Positions 43,650 to 52,281 of a DNA stretch of 64,000 bases are shown here, piece by piece. Positions within the stretch are counted from its first letter, which is position 1. The number at the start of each line of letters is the position of its first letter. A program made the translations under genes and the position numbers. The notes under the pieces are model-generated. The model had not been told where the DNA came from. It did not search any database and worked only from the letters and a program-made list of their open reading frames with translations. Where the stretch lies: the NCBI GenBank assembly GCA_013824265.1, contig PNNO01000005.1, forward strand, positions 292,692 to 356,691, given 5' to 3'. This DNA is from a bacterium (GTDB taxonomy: Bacteria; Patescibacteriota; Gracilibacteria; UBA1369; PNNO01).

Positions 43650-43677
43650 ATAAATATAGGTTAATATTTTTTAATTT

Positions 43678-46635
43678 TTATTGCATTTTATTTTCGCCCC
43701 AACCTGTTATTGCTCTTATCCATGTTTTTGGCCTGCTAATAATGTAAGATCCTAGCGCAAGAGGCCAGCCCACGAAGACTGTTGCGATCGGCTCAATTAT
43801 TGATGCTCTGTATCTTTCTTTTACTTTTGCAGCTCTTTCTTTTGTCTGTTCCGTCCAGAGTATGCTTTTTGCGTAATCGTAGAACCATGATCCGGCTTTG
43901 AATAGCCCAAATCCGGCGAGAGTTGCCGGATTGTATTTTAGAAATGCTATTCCGAATTTCTTTAAAAATCTCGAGGTTCTTAAAGAAATCAAACCTCTTG
44001 TTGCAATACGCGCGGTTAAACCTCTTCTTCTTAGTTCTTCTTGTATTTCTTCTTTAGGTAGCCCTTCAAGTTCATTCATGGCCTCGTTGTATTCTTTTGC
44101 AAGGTTGCTTCTTAAGAAGGTTCGTTTGAATTCTGAGTCATGACTTTCAAGTTCTTCGGCAATTCTGCCGTCCGCATCCGCGCTGTCTGAAGTTTGATTT
44201 TGAAGCATTTGAAGAACTTGTTCTTCTCTGCTCTTGGATGGATCGTAGTAGCCCTCTGCAACTTCCTGTAGTCTGTTTTCCGCTTCAAGCCTTGATTCGA
44301 CAAGAACAAGGTTGTTTATGAATTTTTCAACTTTTTGAACGTCTGTGTCTATAACTCTTATTTTTTTACCTTTTATTTCCACTCCGCGTATAATTTCGCT
44401 CAGTTTTTTTTGCAATTCGCGTAATTTTACAGGAGAGGTCATTTTATTCTCCTGCATTATCCGAATCATATCTGCCGGAGTTGAATTTATGTTTAGTCCA
44501 TTAAGCTTATTAAGATCAGGATCTGTGTCGCATACGTGTTCAATTGCGTCGATTCCGGTCATTGAAGGGTTGAAAAAAGCTATTGAACAAGCCCATTGGT
44601 CTGTAGGATGACTTCCTAATCTGGCAATTCTGTTTGATATGCTCTGGTTTACATTTCCGTATATTTCCTGATTTCTTGCCTGTGCTATAAGTAAGTTTGT
44701 TGTAATTAAAGATTCATTTATAAGGTTAGGGTCAGCGGAAACGCCCTTTAGCTCAAGGTCGCGCTTAACCAGCTTATACAAAAGCCCTCTGGAATCCATT
44801 TTGCCGGCAGATCCGGGGCGGTTTTTCTGAAGGCCTTCGAAGTGAGCTATTTGGGTTTTTGCCGCGGCAATAAGATTATCAATTTTTTCTATAGTAGACG
44901 GGATACGTGGAGTGGGTGGAGTAGCAGTCGGAGCGGCCGGAGTGGCCGGTTTGGCTAAAAATGTTTTCAAGGCTGTAATTTTATCTGCAGGAGTAGCTGC
45001 TGAGTTAATTGCCTTAAGTTCTGTGTCCAAGGCTGTTATAAGTGGAAGTGAAGTTCCCCAAAGGGCTGTGTTTGCGCTTTGTTCGTTTAGGTAGTCACCA
45101 AAGGCACTTGTTGTCTTAACGATGTCCTCTTCCATTGCCGTAAGTTCTTTATCTACTACTGCTTTTTCTTTTGTTAAGGTTCTAATTCCTTCTTCGATTG
45201 CTGGCTTTCGTTTTTCCATTAAATCTATATTTTTGACCAATATATCTGCCTGACTTTTTAGGACTTGTAGTTGTGGCCCTGCTGGTAGAGGGGTGGCGGT
45301 AAGACCCGTTCTTATGGAGGCTAAGGCAGTCTCTTCGGTAATTATTTTTGCTGTAATGGTACTAAGAGCGGTGCCATAATCTGTAATTCCTACTCCCAAA
45401 TTGGCACTTTCGGCAGCCTTGAGGTCTCTTGCCCCTATTTTTGGGCCCATCTCACTAATGAATTGACTTATTCTCTCTGAAACAGAGCCAAGAGTCTTTA
45501 TATTTCCGCTGTAATCAGCTCCAGCCAGTTCATCTATAAAATTTCCGACGTTTTCGTGATCTTCGTTGCTTTGTGACATTTTGTAGAACAAATAGGCAAG
45601 CATCGTCTTTGTTTCCAGCGATTTTGTTACGTTTTCAATCTCGCCGGGAATCAAAATTTTCTTAAGTTTTGCTTCCAGTGATTGTTCCTGGACTCTTTCC
45701 CGCGCTTCACGCTGGGCTCTGGTGAGCTCATTTCTTTGAGCCGGTGTTAAAGCTGCAATTGATGTAGCAGCGTTATGCGGCCAAGCAGTAAACCAATCCA
45801 CGTAAACAGGGTCAGTCAAAGCTATCTGATTCAAGTCATCATCAAGCCATGTTTTTAGTCGCTGTGGGTCAAATTTATCTTTGCTAAGCTTTGTTTTTTC
45901 TTTCCAAACTGTTTTCTCTATTAGCGATTGTCTGAATTTAAGATGTAGAAACTCTCTTGCGCCCGTCTGGTTTGAAAAATCGGCCCACATGCCTGCCTGT
46001 TCGAGTTTTTGTCTTATCGTTGTAAGATCTTCTTGGTGCCATCTAATAACCACTGTAACGTTTCCGGAAACCCCCGGAGCGCCGGCCACAACGTCAAATT
46101 CGTTTGTTTGATTCGGATTTGCCAGATTGATTCCTTGCCCTCTTGAATCGGTAATCCCGAAAGGGCCTATATATCCAAGAGCCATTATTTGAGCATCAAG
46201 GTTCGTAAGAAGATCTTGGTACGATGCCCCCGCCTCGATATCATAAGAAAAAAATTGTTCTTCAGCTCTTGGGGTTATTCCGTGTATTCTGGCCTCGCTA
46301 AGTAGTTGTTGGTAAAGTCTTGGTGCGTTTCTTACTGTTTCCTGAAGCGCAGTATGGACTCTTCGTTCAAGAATGCTTCCTCCGCTTAAGATATTTCTTG
46401 CACCAAGCGGTCCCTGCATCATTCTGTTTCGCACGCCATTAATTATTTCATCGGGATGTTCTATTGCCGATTCAAGATTTTCCGGCTGGTAATATTCTTC
46501 AAATTCGGAAATAACGCTTTCGGATACGCCTAAGCCTTTCTCGTCACGCTTTTCTTCTTCCCAAAGGCCACCTTCTTTTCTTTTGGCGAAGATAAGTTTG
46601 CTTTCGAAGAATATGTTTATTTTTGTTTTTTTCAT
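43678..46635 (-). CDS. Very large coiled-coil protein with C-terminal membrane region
   Basis: 985 residues. N-terminus MKKTKINIFFESKLIFAKRK somewhat resembles the starts of the 769- and 613-residue proteins. A globular first third (to about 330) contains DIEAGASYQDLLTNLDAQIM and a beta segment (SGNVTVVIRWHQEDL). A coil and an Ala/Pro/Thr linker follow (PATPAAPTATPPTPRIPS, near 570), then a helical region and a hydrophobic C-terminal stretch (FGIAFLKYNPATLAGFGLFK, IATVFVGWPLALGSYIIS). Unknown function; perhaps a membrane-tethered scaffold. Confidence 0.65.
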   Translation of the reverse strand: MKKTKINIFFESKLIFAKRKEGGLWEEEKRDEKGLGVSESVISEFEEYYQPENLESAIEHPDEIINGVRNRMMQGPLGARNILSGGSILERRVHTALQETVRNAPRLYQQLLSEARIHGITPRAEEQFFSYDIEAGASYQDLLTNLDAQIMALGYIGPFGITDSRGQGINLANPNQTNEFDVVAGAPGVSGNVTVVIRWHQEDLTTIRQKLEQAGMWADFSNQTGAREFLHLKFRQSLIEKTVWKEKTKLSKDKFDPQRLKTWLDDDLNQIALTDPVYVDWFTAWPHNAATSIAALTPAQRNELTRAQREARERVQEQSLEAKLKKILIPGEIENVTKSLETKTMLAYLFYKMSQSNEDHENVGNFIDELAGADYSGNIKTLGSVSERISQFISEMGPKIGARDLKAAESANLGVGITDYGTALSTITAKIITEETALASIRTGLTATPLPAGPQLQVLKSQADILVKNIDLMEKRKPAIEEGIRTLTKEKAVVDKELTAMEEDIVKTTSAFGDYLNEQSANTALWGTSLPLITALDTELKAINSAATPADKITALKTFLAKPATPAAPTATPPTPRIPSTIEKIDNLIAAAKTQIAHFEGLQKNRPGSAGKMDSRGLLYKLVKRDLELKGVSADPNLINESLITTNLLIAQARNQEIYGNVNQSISNRIARLGSHPTDQWACSIAFFNPSMTGIDAIEHVCDTDPDLNKLNGLNINSTPADMIRIMQENKMTSPVKLRELQKKLSEIIRGVEIKGKKIRVIDTDVQKVEKFINNLVLVESRLEAENRLQEVAEGYYDPSKSREEQVLQMLQNQTSDSADADGRIAEELESHDSEFKRTFLRSNLAKEYNEAMNELEGLPKEEIQEELRRRGLTARIATRGLISLRTSRFLKKFGIAFLKYNPATLAGFGLFKAGSWFYDYAKSILWTEQTKERAAKVKERYRASIIEPIATVFVGWPLALGSYIISRPKTWIRAITGWGENKMQ

Positions 46636-46670
46636 GCTTTCAACATGCGTTCTTTAAATAAAATCTTATA

Positions 46671-46699
46671 ATTTTACCAAAAAAACGGATTTTTTGCAA
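46671..46699 (-). promoter_or_regulatory. Promoter of the 985-residue gene unit
   Basis: On the minus strand TTGCAA, 17 bp, TAAAAT, 36 bp before the ATG at 46635. Confidence 0.55.
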
Positions 46700-46779
46700 T
46701 AACGATTGGTGGAGAGAGCGGAACTTCGTAATTATTTGTCGATGAATCTGTCTGCTTCGGTTAGGACTAAAAATAAAGA

Positions 46780-47049
46780 TTATTCGGCACATTTCTCAAG
46801 AATTTTTTTAATTAATTTATCATATTCTTCTAATTCTGATAACAAGGTAGCTTTTGCTAAACTAGTATCTATGTTATTGGTTATTCCAACTTCAATTATC
46901 CCGCGAAGGGTATCCTCTGTCTCTCTTTTTATCCCTCGTATTATCTTAATTATTTTTTCTGGGCGAACAACAAAATGAATCTGTTTCTCTCCTACATTAT
47001 CAAGTATTTCTGACAGTAACTTGGCATCTGATTCGTTGTCTTTTGTCAT
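46780..47049 (-). CDS. Small protein, paralog of the next gene
   Basis: 89 residues (MTKDNESDAKLLSEILDNVG). Its core EKQIHFVVRPEKIIKIIRGI aligns with DGQVHFIVKPDALIKELVHL of the 152-residue neighbour, and both end in a coil closing L[IQ]xxILxRC or IKKILEKC. The two are paralogs, 9 bp apart. No known family. Confidence 0.6.
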   Translation of the reverse strand: MTKDNESDAKLLSEILDNVGEKQIHFVVRPEKIIKIIRGIKRETEDTLRGIIEVGITNNIDTSLAKATLLSELEEYDKLIKKILEKCAE

Positions 47050-47058
47050 ATTTTGGGG

Positions 47059-47517
47059 TTATTTAATGCACCTTAACACGATTTGTTGTATCAAATCATT
47101 ATATTTTTTAATTTCGGCTTTTAATTCGACTATTTTTGGATCTTCTTTTGTTTCGCTTAGTTCCTCCTTTACAAGTTCTTGAACTTCAGATCTTGTTACC
47201 CCATTTTTTTCTATTGTGTATTGCGACCCAAAAAGGACAAAACTAGCATTATTTATATTGTCACAATTTTGATAACACTTGTTTTCATTGTTTCCATCAT
47301 ACAAGTCCCATTTACAAGGGTATATACATTTAAGAAGATTGATGTATCTCACCTTGTGGTCGCCCCTGATCCATTTTATTTGGGATTCGGCAGATTCTTT
47401 AAGGTGCACTAATTCTTTAATTAATGCATCAGGTTTAACAATAAAATGCACTTGGCCATCTTCTGTGCTATCAAGGATTCGCGTAATCATGCTAGATTCT
47501 GATTCGTTTTTTTCCAT
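47059..47517 (-). CDS. Paralog of the 89-residue protein with a Cys-bearing insert
   Basis: 152 residues (MEKNESESSMITRILDSTED). It shares the HFIVKPDALIKEL core and the C-terminal coil with the gene downstream, but carries an extra middle of about 60 residues with CIYPCKWDLYDGNNENKCYQ and ASFVLFGSQYTIEKNGVT. The four Cys could bind metal. 15 bp after the TPR-like gene; likely one transcript. Confidence 0.6.
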   Translation of the reverse strand: MEKNESESSMITRILDSTEDGQVHFIVKPDALIKELVHLKESAESQIKWIRGDHKVRYINLLKCIYPCKWDLYDGNNENKCYQNCDNINNASFVLFGSQYTIEKNGVTRSEVQELVKEELSETKEDPKIVELKAEIKKYNDLIQQIVLRCIK

Positions 47518-47532
47518 AAAAGATTTGTTAGA

Positions 47533-48546
47533 CTATGGTTTTTTGCCGTCAATGAAAGAAATTAGCTCATTTAAAATTGGCTGAAACAAGGGATTATGAG
47601 CCAATCTTATCGCGTACTCTTTTTTATGCCCCTTCATTGCGAGCTTTATTACACATTTGGCATAATCCAGGGCTTTTTCGTGGCTTTCTATATGCATCGA
47701 ACAAATAGCCAGTTCATACCAGACTTCCGTGTTTAAAAAATCGCTTTGTTTAGCTATTTCCAAGATGTTTAATGCGCTTTCGAAATCTTTATCCTGCATT
47801 TTAACTCTCGCTAATATTATTAATTTTTTTATATCTCTGTTTTCAATCGCGTCTCTGATTTGCTTTAGAACCTTCATTTGCTCGGTGTGTTGATAAAATG
47901 ACATATCCTGGACATTTTGAAGTTCTATGACGGTTGCGTTTTTTAATTCTCTTATGTCGTAAGATATACTTTCCTGCATGCCTGTTATAGATTTTTGCAG
48001 CCCCGTAAAGCCTTGTTCGATGACTTGTCTTTCTAGTTCTCCTTCTCGTGACAATACTTTTGAAATATCCTGCATGCCTGTTATGGTTCTTTCTGTCTGT
48101 ATGTGGGTTTCAGCGCGTTGAAGTTCCAGTTGGCGGGAGACTTGATATAGTGAAAAAATTATAATTTTTAAGGCTTCGAAAGCTTGGTTTCTCTGATGAT
48201 ATGCAGCCTGAGCCTGTTCATTTAAATATTGTAATTCCTGTGTTTGAAGCTGTGTTTCTATAAGGGTTCTTTGTCCGATTAATCCAAGTCCTTTTACATT
48301 ATTGGCAAGGGCAATCTGAGCTTCGGTCAGGTTTTCAAATTCAGCTCTTAGCTGGTCGTTTACAATAGTTATATTTGGGGAAAAAGCTCCATTTTGATTT
48401 TGTTGGTCTGCTATCCTTCTAATATTTCCCATCATTTCAGGAAGATTATTCTCCAAAAGTTTCTCAATATTATATTCAGGAACTCTCCCATATCCGGGGA
48501 TGTATCCAAACAATCCATCTTTGTCGCGAGGGTCTTTTTCACTCAT
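47533..48546 (-). CDS. Coiled-coil protein with C-terminal TPR-like repeats
   Basis: 337 residues from the Met at 48546 (MSEKDPRDKDGLFGYIPGYG); the longer frame to 48690 enters the repeated HNH-leader module and is rejected. A Gln-rich coiled coil (about 60-235; LQTQELQYLNEQAQAAYHQR) is followed by helical repeats (KDFESALNILEIAKQSD, EVWYELAICSMHIESHEKAL) that look like two to three TPRs. No signal peptide. Heads the minus-strand group with the two paralogs downstream. Confidence 0.65.
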   Translation of the reverse strand: MSEKDPRDKDGLFGYIPGYGRVPEYNIEKLLENNLPEMMGNIRRIADQQNQNGAFSPNITIVNDQLRAEFENLTEAQIALANNVKGLGLIGQRTLIETQLQTQELQYLNEQAQAAYHQRNQAFEALKIIIFSLYQVSRQLELQRAETHIQTERTITGMQDISKVLSREGELERQVIEQGFTGLQKSITGMQESISYDIRELKNATVIELQNVQDMSFYQHTEQMKVLKQIRDAIENRDIKKLIILARVKMQDKDFESALNILEIAKQSDFLNTEVWYELAICSMHIESHEKALDYAKCVIKLAMKGHKKEYAIRLAHNPLFQPILNELISFIDGKKP

Positions 48547-48647
48547 AGTAACTGTATAAGAATTATTATGGTTAGTTAATTTAACAACAAGCCGTGGTTT
48601 TGTAAAGCATTTAGTGTTGTAGGTTTTCATCAACGGGCACTCGCAAA

Positions 48648-48770
48648 AAATGGTGAGGACAGGCTCACCCATATTGTTGCGTAATCGCATGTTGGAGCGT
48701 TTAAACAGTTGACGATTTTTGTAGTTTTGAGATAATATGGGCAGAAAAATTAATCAATAAAATATGACTG
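48648..48770 (+). repeat. HNH-leader module, copy 1
   Basis: About 125 bp, repeated at 63874-64000. It holds a hairpin GGTGAG-GACAGG-CTCACC (48652-48669), the conserved AATCGCATGTTG and GCGTTTAAACAGTTGACG, a promoter, and an A/T-rich leader TTAATCAATAAAATATG with the start codon. The two copies are mostly identical by eye, with scattered changes. Confidence 0.75.
48709..48736 (+). promoter_or_regulatory. Promoter of the HNH gene
   Basis: TTGACG, 16 bp, GATAAT, 27 bp before the ATG at 48764. Copy 2 has the same -35 at 63935-63940 and a weaker -10. Confidence 0.6.
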
Positions 48771-49633
48771 ATAAAGAGCTGTACGAGAGATGTGTTTTTG
48801 TTGGCAAGCAGGCGCGGAAGTGGAAAAACGAGTTTGTCGCGCTTTTGCCGGAAGTTGCACGGCGAGAACTTCACAAAAAACACGGGTTTGCCACTGTTGT
48901 TGAATTTGCGGCAAAAATTGGAGGCGTGGGGCGCGGTACTGTGGAAAAAGTTTTTCAGGTTGAAAAATATGTATCTGATAAGCCGGAGCTGAAGAAATTG
49001 ATTCCGAAAGTGGGTGTAAATAAAGTGAGAATTGTGGCTACGATGGCTACGCAGGAGAATCAGGTCGAGTTGGCGGAGAGGGTGAGAACGATGTCCAAAG
49101 GCGCTTTGGAACTTTTTGCTCGTGAGCAAAGGGCACCGGAAATTTCCAGTCCCGGGACTGGAAGGACGATGGTCAGTTTTTCTCTTGATAAAGCCACGGA
49201 ATTCAAATTGCGAAAATTCAAAAATAACATGGGCGGGGTTGTCGAGTGGAATGATGTTATAAAAAAGTTATTGGAAGTTGCGGAGGCGCAGGTCGCAAGG
49301 CCGAAGAAGGTTCATAAAGAACGCAAAATTGAGATGCCCACGAAAATTGCCCGCTACGTGCCTGTTTCCGTGCGCCATGAGCTGCCCGAAAAATGCCAGT
49401 ATCCGGGATGCGGAAGGCCGGCACAAGTTATCCATCACCCGCACAGGTTCGCTTTACAGGCCAACCATGAAAATTTAAAACCTTTGTGCAAAGGCCACCA
49501 TGAGCTTGTTCATCAAGGGTTCGAGCCTAGTCAGTGGCACCCGAAAACGCATCCTTCGATAGAAAAGAAATTCGTATCCTTGATCACTCGGTCAAATTCG
49601 GGTAGCATGGCTCAGCGTAAGTACGTAAATTAA
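48764..49633 (+). CDS. HNH endonuclease domain protein
   Basis: 289 residues. N-terminal helical region (ELYERCVFVGKQARKWKNEF, then FAAKIGGVGRGTVEKVFQVE), a strand-rich middle, and a C-terminal HNH module: CQYPGCGRPAQVIHHPHRFA, NHENLKPLCKGHHELVHQGF. The Cys pair, the HH of VIHH, the Asn in HENLK and the final HH fit a zinc-dependent HNH nuclease. The module before it is repeated at the end of the window, before what seems to be a second member. Ends 10 bp before tig. Confidence 0.82.
   Translation: MTDKELYERCVFVGKQARKWKNEFVALLPEVARRELHKKHGFATVVEFAAKIGGVGRGTVEKVFQVEKYVSDKPELKKLIPKVGVNKVRIVATMATQENQVELAERVRTMSKGALELFAREQRAPEISSPGTGRTMVSFSLDKATEFKLRKFKNNMGGVVEWNDVIKKLLEVAEAQVARPKKVHKERKIEMPTKIARYVPVSVRHELPEKCQYPGCGRPAQVIHHPHRFALQANHENLKPLCKGHHELVHQGFEPSQWHPKTHPSIEKKFVSLITRSNSGSMAQRKYVN
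49144..49163. repeat. Perfect 20-bp palindrome inside the HNH gene
   Basis: TTCCAGTCCCGGGACTGGAA, a perfect inverted repeat centred at 49153/49154, encoding the linker ISSPGTG. The GTCCCGGGAC core is the same as in the intergenic palindrome at 19213-19226. Confidence 0.6.
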
Positions 49634-49643
49634 CCTAAAAATT

Positions 49644-50888
49644 ATGGATATCAACGTAAAGAAGCTTCCAAAAGCGGAAGTTGAGATAAACGTAACTTTC
49701 ACCGAGGATGAGTTTAAAAGTGACATCGAAAGTGCCGCAAAATCTCTCTCAAAAGAGGTGAAAATTGACGGATTTAGGCCGGGAAATGTGCCTTATGATG
49801 TATTGGTGAGCCATGTCGGAAAAGATATGATCGTAAATACCGCTCTTGATACAGCGATTCCGAGAATTCTAACAAGCGTGATAAAAGACGAAAAACTTGA
49901 GGTTATCGCTCGTCCAAGGGTTGATATTTTGTCCAAAGATCCGGTTACTTTAAAGGTTACCGCTCCCGTTTATCCGGAGATTAAGGTTGAAGGATACGAT
50001 AAAGTGAAGGTAAAGGTTAAGGAAGTTAAAGTTGAGGATAAAGATATCGATGAAGCGCTTAAGAACGTTCAAAAGCAGTTTATAACCTGGAAGCAGGTTC
50101 TAAGGGGAATTAAAAAAGGGGATAAGATAGAAATTGATTTTGATGGCTTTGATGAGGGCGGCGCGCCACTTGAGGGTACGCAGAGCAAGAATCATCCGGT
50201 TATCGTTGGTGAAAAAATGATGGTTCCGGGCTTTGAAGACAATCTTATCGGCATGCAGACGGGAGAAGAGAAGGATTTTGACCTGACTTTCCCTGCTGAT
50301 TATCACAAAAAGAGCTTTCAGAGCAAGAAAGTCAAGTTTCATGTGAAGATAAACAAGATAGAGGAAGCTGAGCTTCCGGATGTAAACGAGGAGTTTATCG
50401 AGAAAATCAGCGGTAAGAAGACTCCGATTGATGAATTCAGAAAGAACGTAAAGGCCGATTTGGAGGAATACAAGCAGTCCGAGGAAAAGAAAAACAATGA
50501 GCAGCAGCTTCTTGAGAAGTTCCTGGACGTAACAAAAACCGAGTTTTCAGACATTCTTGTGGATGAAGAGGTTGAATACATGCTTCACGAGATGAAGCAC
50601 GACATGAGTCACAGAGGACTTTCTTTTGATCAATATCTTCAGTATACAAAGAAAACGGAGGAGGACATTAGAAAAGATATGGGCAAAGAGGCATTAAAGA
50701 GGCTGACTTTGCGATTTGGGCTCAACGAGATCATGGATAAAGAGAAAATTGAGATTACAGACGAGGAAATTGAAAAAAGGATAAAAGATATTCCTGACTT
50801 AAAAAAAGAGGACGTACGCGAAATTCGTGGAAGACTTGTAAACTCAATGCGTCTTGAGAGGCTATTTGATAGATTTATCCAAAAGTGA
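49644..50888 (+). CDS. tig: Trigger factor
   Basis: 414 residues. Ribosome-bound chaperone and peptidyl-prolyl isomerase. The N-terminal domain has FRPGNVPYDVL (variant of the G-F-R-x-G-x-x-P ribosome-binding signature), the FKBP domain starts KGDKIEIDFDGFDEGGAPLEG and has MMVPGFEDNLIGMQTGEEKD, and the C-terminal helices hold EEVEYMLHEMKHDMSHRG. The stop is TGA, evidence for the standard code. 10 bp after the HNH gene, so it may share its transcript. Confidence 0.95.
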   Translation: MDINVKKLPKAEVEINVTFTEDEFKSDIESAAKSLSKEVKIDGFRPGNVPYDVLVSHVGKDMIVNTALDTAIPRILTSVIKDEKLEVIARPRVDILSKDPVTLKVTAPVYPEIKVEGYDKVKVKVKEVKVEDKDIDEALKNVQKQFITWKQVLRGIKKGDKIEIDFDGFDEGGAPLEGTQSKNHPVIVGEKMMVPGFEDNLIGMQTGEEKDFDLTFPADYHKKSFQSKKVKFHVKINKIEEAELPDVNEEFIEKISGKKTPIDEFRKNVKADLEEYKQSEEKKNNEQQLLEKFLDVTKTEFSDILVDEEVEYMLHEMKHDMSHRGLSFDQYLQYTKKTEEDIRKDMGKEALKRLTLRFGLNEIMDKEKIEITDEEIEKRIKDIPDLKKEDVREIRGRLVNSMRLERLFDRFIQK

Positions 50889-50894
50889 TATAAT
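50866..50894 (+). promoter_or_regulatory. Promoter inside the end of tig
   Basis: TTGATA, 17 bp, TATAAT, straddling the tig stop codon and 33 bp before the ATG of the LapA-like gene. Confidence 0.7.
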
Positions 50895-50926
50895 TAGCTG
50901 TGTGTAAAGCTTAAACAATATAAATT

Positions 50927-51178
50927 ATGAAAAATTTACGGACATTTTTTCTTTCCGGATCAATCGTAATCACAGTTATTATCTTGGTTGTTGCGTTTCA
51001 GAATATTCAGGCACAGTGTAACTTTATTACGTTTTTCTTCTTCTCTGCCGATTCCGGGACTTCTCCTACGTTCTTGATTTTTGCAGTATCGATTGTTGGA
51101 ATCATAGCCGGTATGCTTTACATGGGACTCGTTATGAGTTTCTTGTCAAAGGAGGAAGACGACGAAGAATTTGAATAA
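50927..51178 (+). CDS. LapA-like two-helix membrane protein (DUF1049)
   Basis: 83 residues with two membrane helices (SIVITVIILVVAFQNIQ and FLIFAVSIVGIIAGMLYMGLVM) separated by a short loop with VAFQNIQ, the N-x-x pattern of the LapA domain. Ends in an acidic tail EEDDEEFE. In proteobacteria LapA helps control lipopolysaccharide synthesis, but CPR members are unlikely to share this role. A terminator follows. Confidence 0.75.
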   Translation: MKNLRTFFLSGSIVITVIILVVAFQNIQAQCNFITFFFFSADSGTSPTFLIFAVSIVGIIAGMLYMGLVMSFLSKEEDDEEFE

Positions 51179-51212
51179 AGAGGGGAAGGGTGAATAAATG
51201 ATTAAAAATGAG

Positions 51213-51237
51213 GGTGAGCCAAGGCTCACCTTTTTTT
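51213..51237 (+). terminator. Terminator after the LapA-like gene
   Basis: GGTGAGCC-AA-GGCTCACC (the inner pair probably opens into a 4-nt loop), then seven T. The GGTGAG/CTCACC stem is shared with the HNH-leader modules. Confidence 0.85.
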
Positions 51238-51584
51238 GTGGTCGATAAATTGTTGCCAAAATGCAATCCGGGTTGTCAGTTAAAATGAGTAGGCGACCCG
51301 AGAGTATTTTGCTAGCTGTACAAATTTTGGTCATTAAACTCTGAATTTAAAAAATGAGTTCACCTCACGAGTAGAGAATAAAAAAGTTATACAGCTTTAA
51401 GGGGCAGGTAATCATTTACAGGTATCCAAAATGTACCATAATAATATGAATAAAAAAATAATACGGCTGGCGCGGAACAGCTTTTACCTTAGCCGAAAAG
51501 CATATTGTTGTTATTAACTCCAAACACCGATAGGTGATTATAAAATATATTGTCGTTTTGGCGACTTTAATTTGATAAAAAAAC
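51238..51584. other. Gene-free stretch
   Basis: About 350 bp with no supported gene. It contains GAATAAAAAAATAATACG at about 51447, which resembles the 18-mer repeated inside the CsaB-like gene (53980-54183), and GAATAAAAAAGTTATACA at about 51370. Confidence 0.4.
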
Positions 51585-51624
51585 TTGTACATTTATTCTC
51601 GTGCTGTATAAATATTGTGTACAA
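51585..51624 (+). promoter_or_regulatory. Promoter and flanking inverted repeat of the regulator gene
   Basis: TTGTAC, 16 bp, TATAAA. The inverted repeat TTGTACA (51585-51591) / TGTACAA (51618-51624) brackets it, which suits autorepression by the winged-helix protein encoded just downstream. Confidence 0.5.
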
Positions 51625-51652
51625 ATTCAAGGCTTTTCTTAAATTCGAAAAA

Positions 51653-52219
51653 ATGCTTAAGCGATTGTTTACTTCGAACACTCGAATAAAATTGTTGACG
51701 CTATTCCTGCTCAACCCGGACGAAGAATACTTTATCCGTGAGTTGACTCGAAAGCTGGATGAACAAATCAACTCTATTAGACGAGAGCTCGATAACTTGA
51801 AAAAAATGGGGCTTCTTAAAAGCAAGATGAAGAACAGAAAGAAGTTCTATGTTGTTAACAAGCAGTTTGTTATTTTTAATGATCTTAAGAATATAGTAAT
51901 TAAGGCAATGAGCGGAAAAGACGATCTTGTTAAAAAGATCATGAAGTTCGGAGAAGTTGAGTTCTTAGCCCTTCTTGGCGTGTTTGTAGATAAACCGTCG
52001 CCGGTTGATTTATTGCTTGTGGGGGATATGGATAAGGCTAAATTGCAGGAATTTCTTAATACGGAGATAGAAACCGAGAAACCGATACGCTTTAGTATAT
52101 TAAGCAAGGACGATTTCCTTTATAGGGTGAAGTGTAAAGACCAGTTTATAAGCTCAATTCTTACCGATCCCGACAATATTATCGCCATTAATAAGCTGGA
52201 TAAGTATTTATCTGCGTAA
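51653..52219 (+). CDS. Winged-helix regulator with nucleotidyltransferase-like domain
   Basis: 188 residues from the Met at 51653 (MLKRLFTSNTRIKLLTLFLL), chosen because the longer frame to 51572 covers the promoter. The N-terminal winged helix is LTLFLLNPDEEYFIRELTRK followed by INSIRRELDNLKKMGLLKSK. The C-terminal part (LLVGDMDKAKLQEFL, FSILSKDDFLYRVKCKDQF) resembles the MNT/nucleotidyltransferase-like domain fused to HTHs in many CPR and archaeal proteins; the catalytic GS motif is not seen. Probably a repressor. Confidence 0.68.
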   Translation: MLKRLFTSNTRIKLLTLFLLNPDEEYFIRELTRKLDEQINSIRRELDNLKKMGLLKSKMKNRKKFYVVNKQFVIFNDLKNIVIKAMSGKDDLVKKIMKFGEVEFLALLGVFVDKPSPVDLLLVGDMDKAKLQEFLNTEIETEKPIRFSILSKDDFLYRVKCKDQFISSILTDPDNIIAINKLDKYLSA

Positions 52220-52225
52220 AAAAGC

Positions 52226-52254
52226 TTGATTTATAGTTTTTAGATTTGTATAAT
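52226..52254 (+). promoter_or_regulatory. Promoter of rplS
   Basis: TTGATT, 17 bp, TATAAT, 27 bp before the ATG at 52282. Confidence 0.7.
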
Positions 52255-52281
52255 CCGAACGCTGTTTTAAAAAAAATATTT

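Noticed and set aside
48547..48690. N-terminal extension of the TPR-like gene up to 48690
   Set aside because: It reads into the repeated HNH-leader module, including its hairpin, and has no conserved features; the Met at 48546 is a better start.
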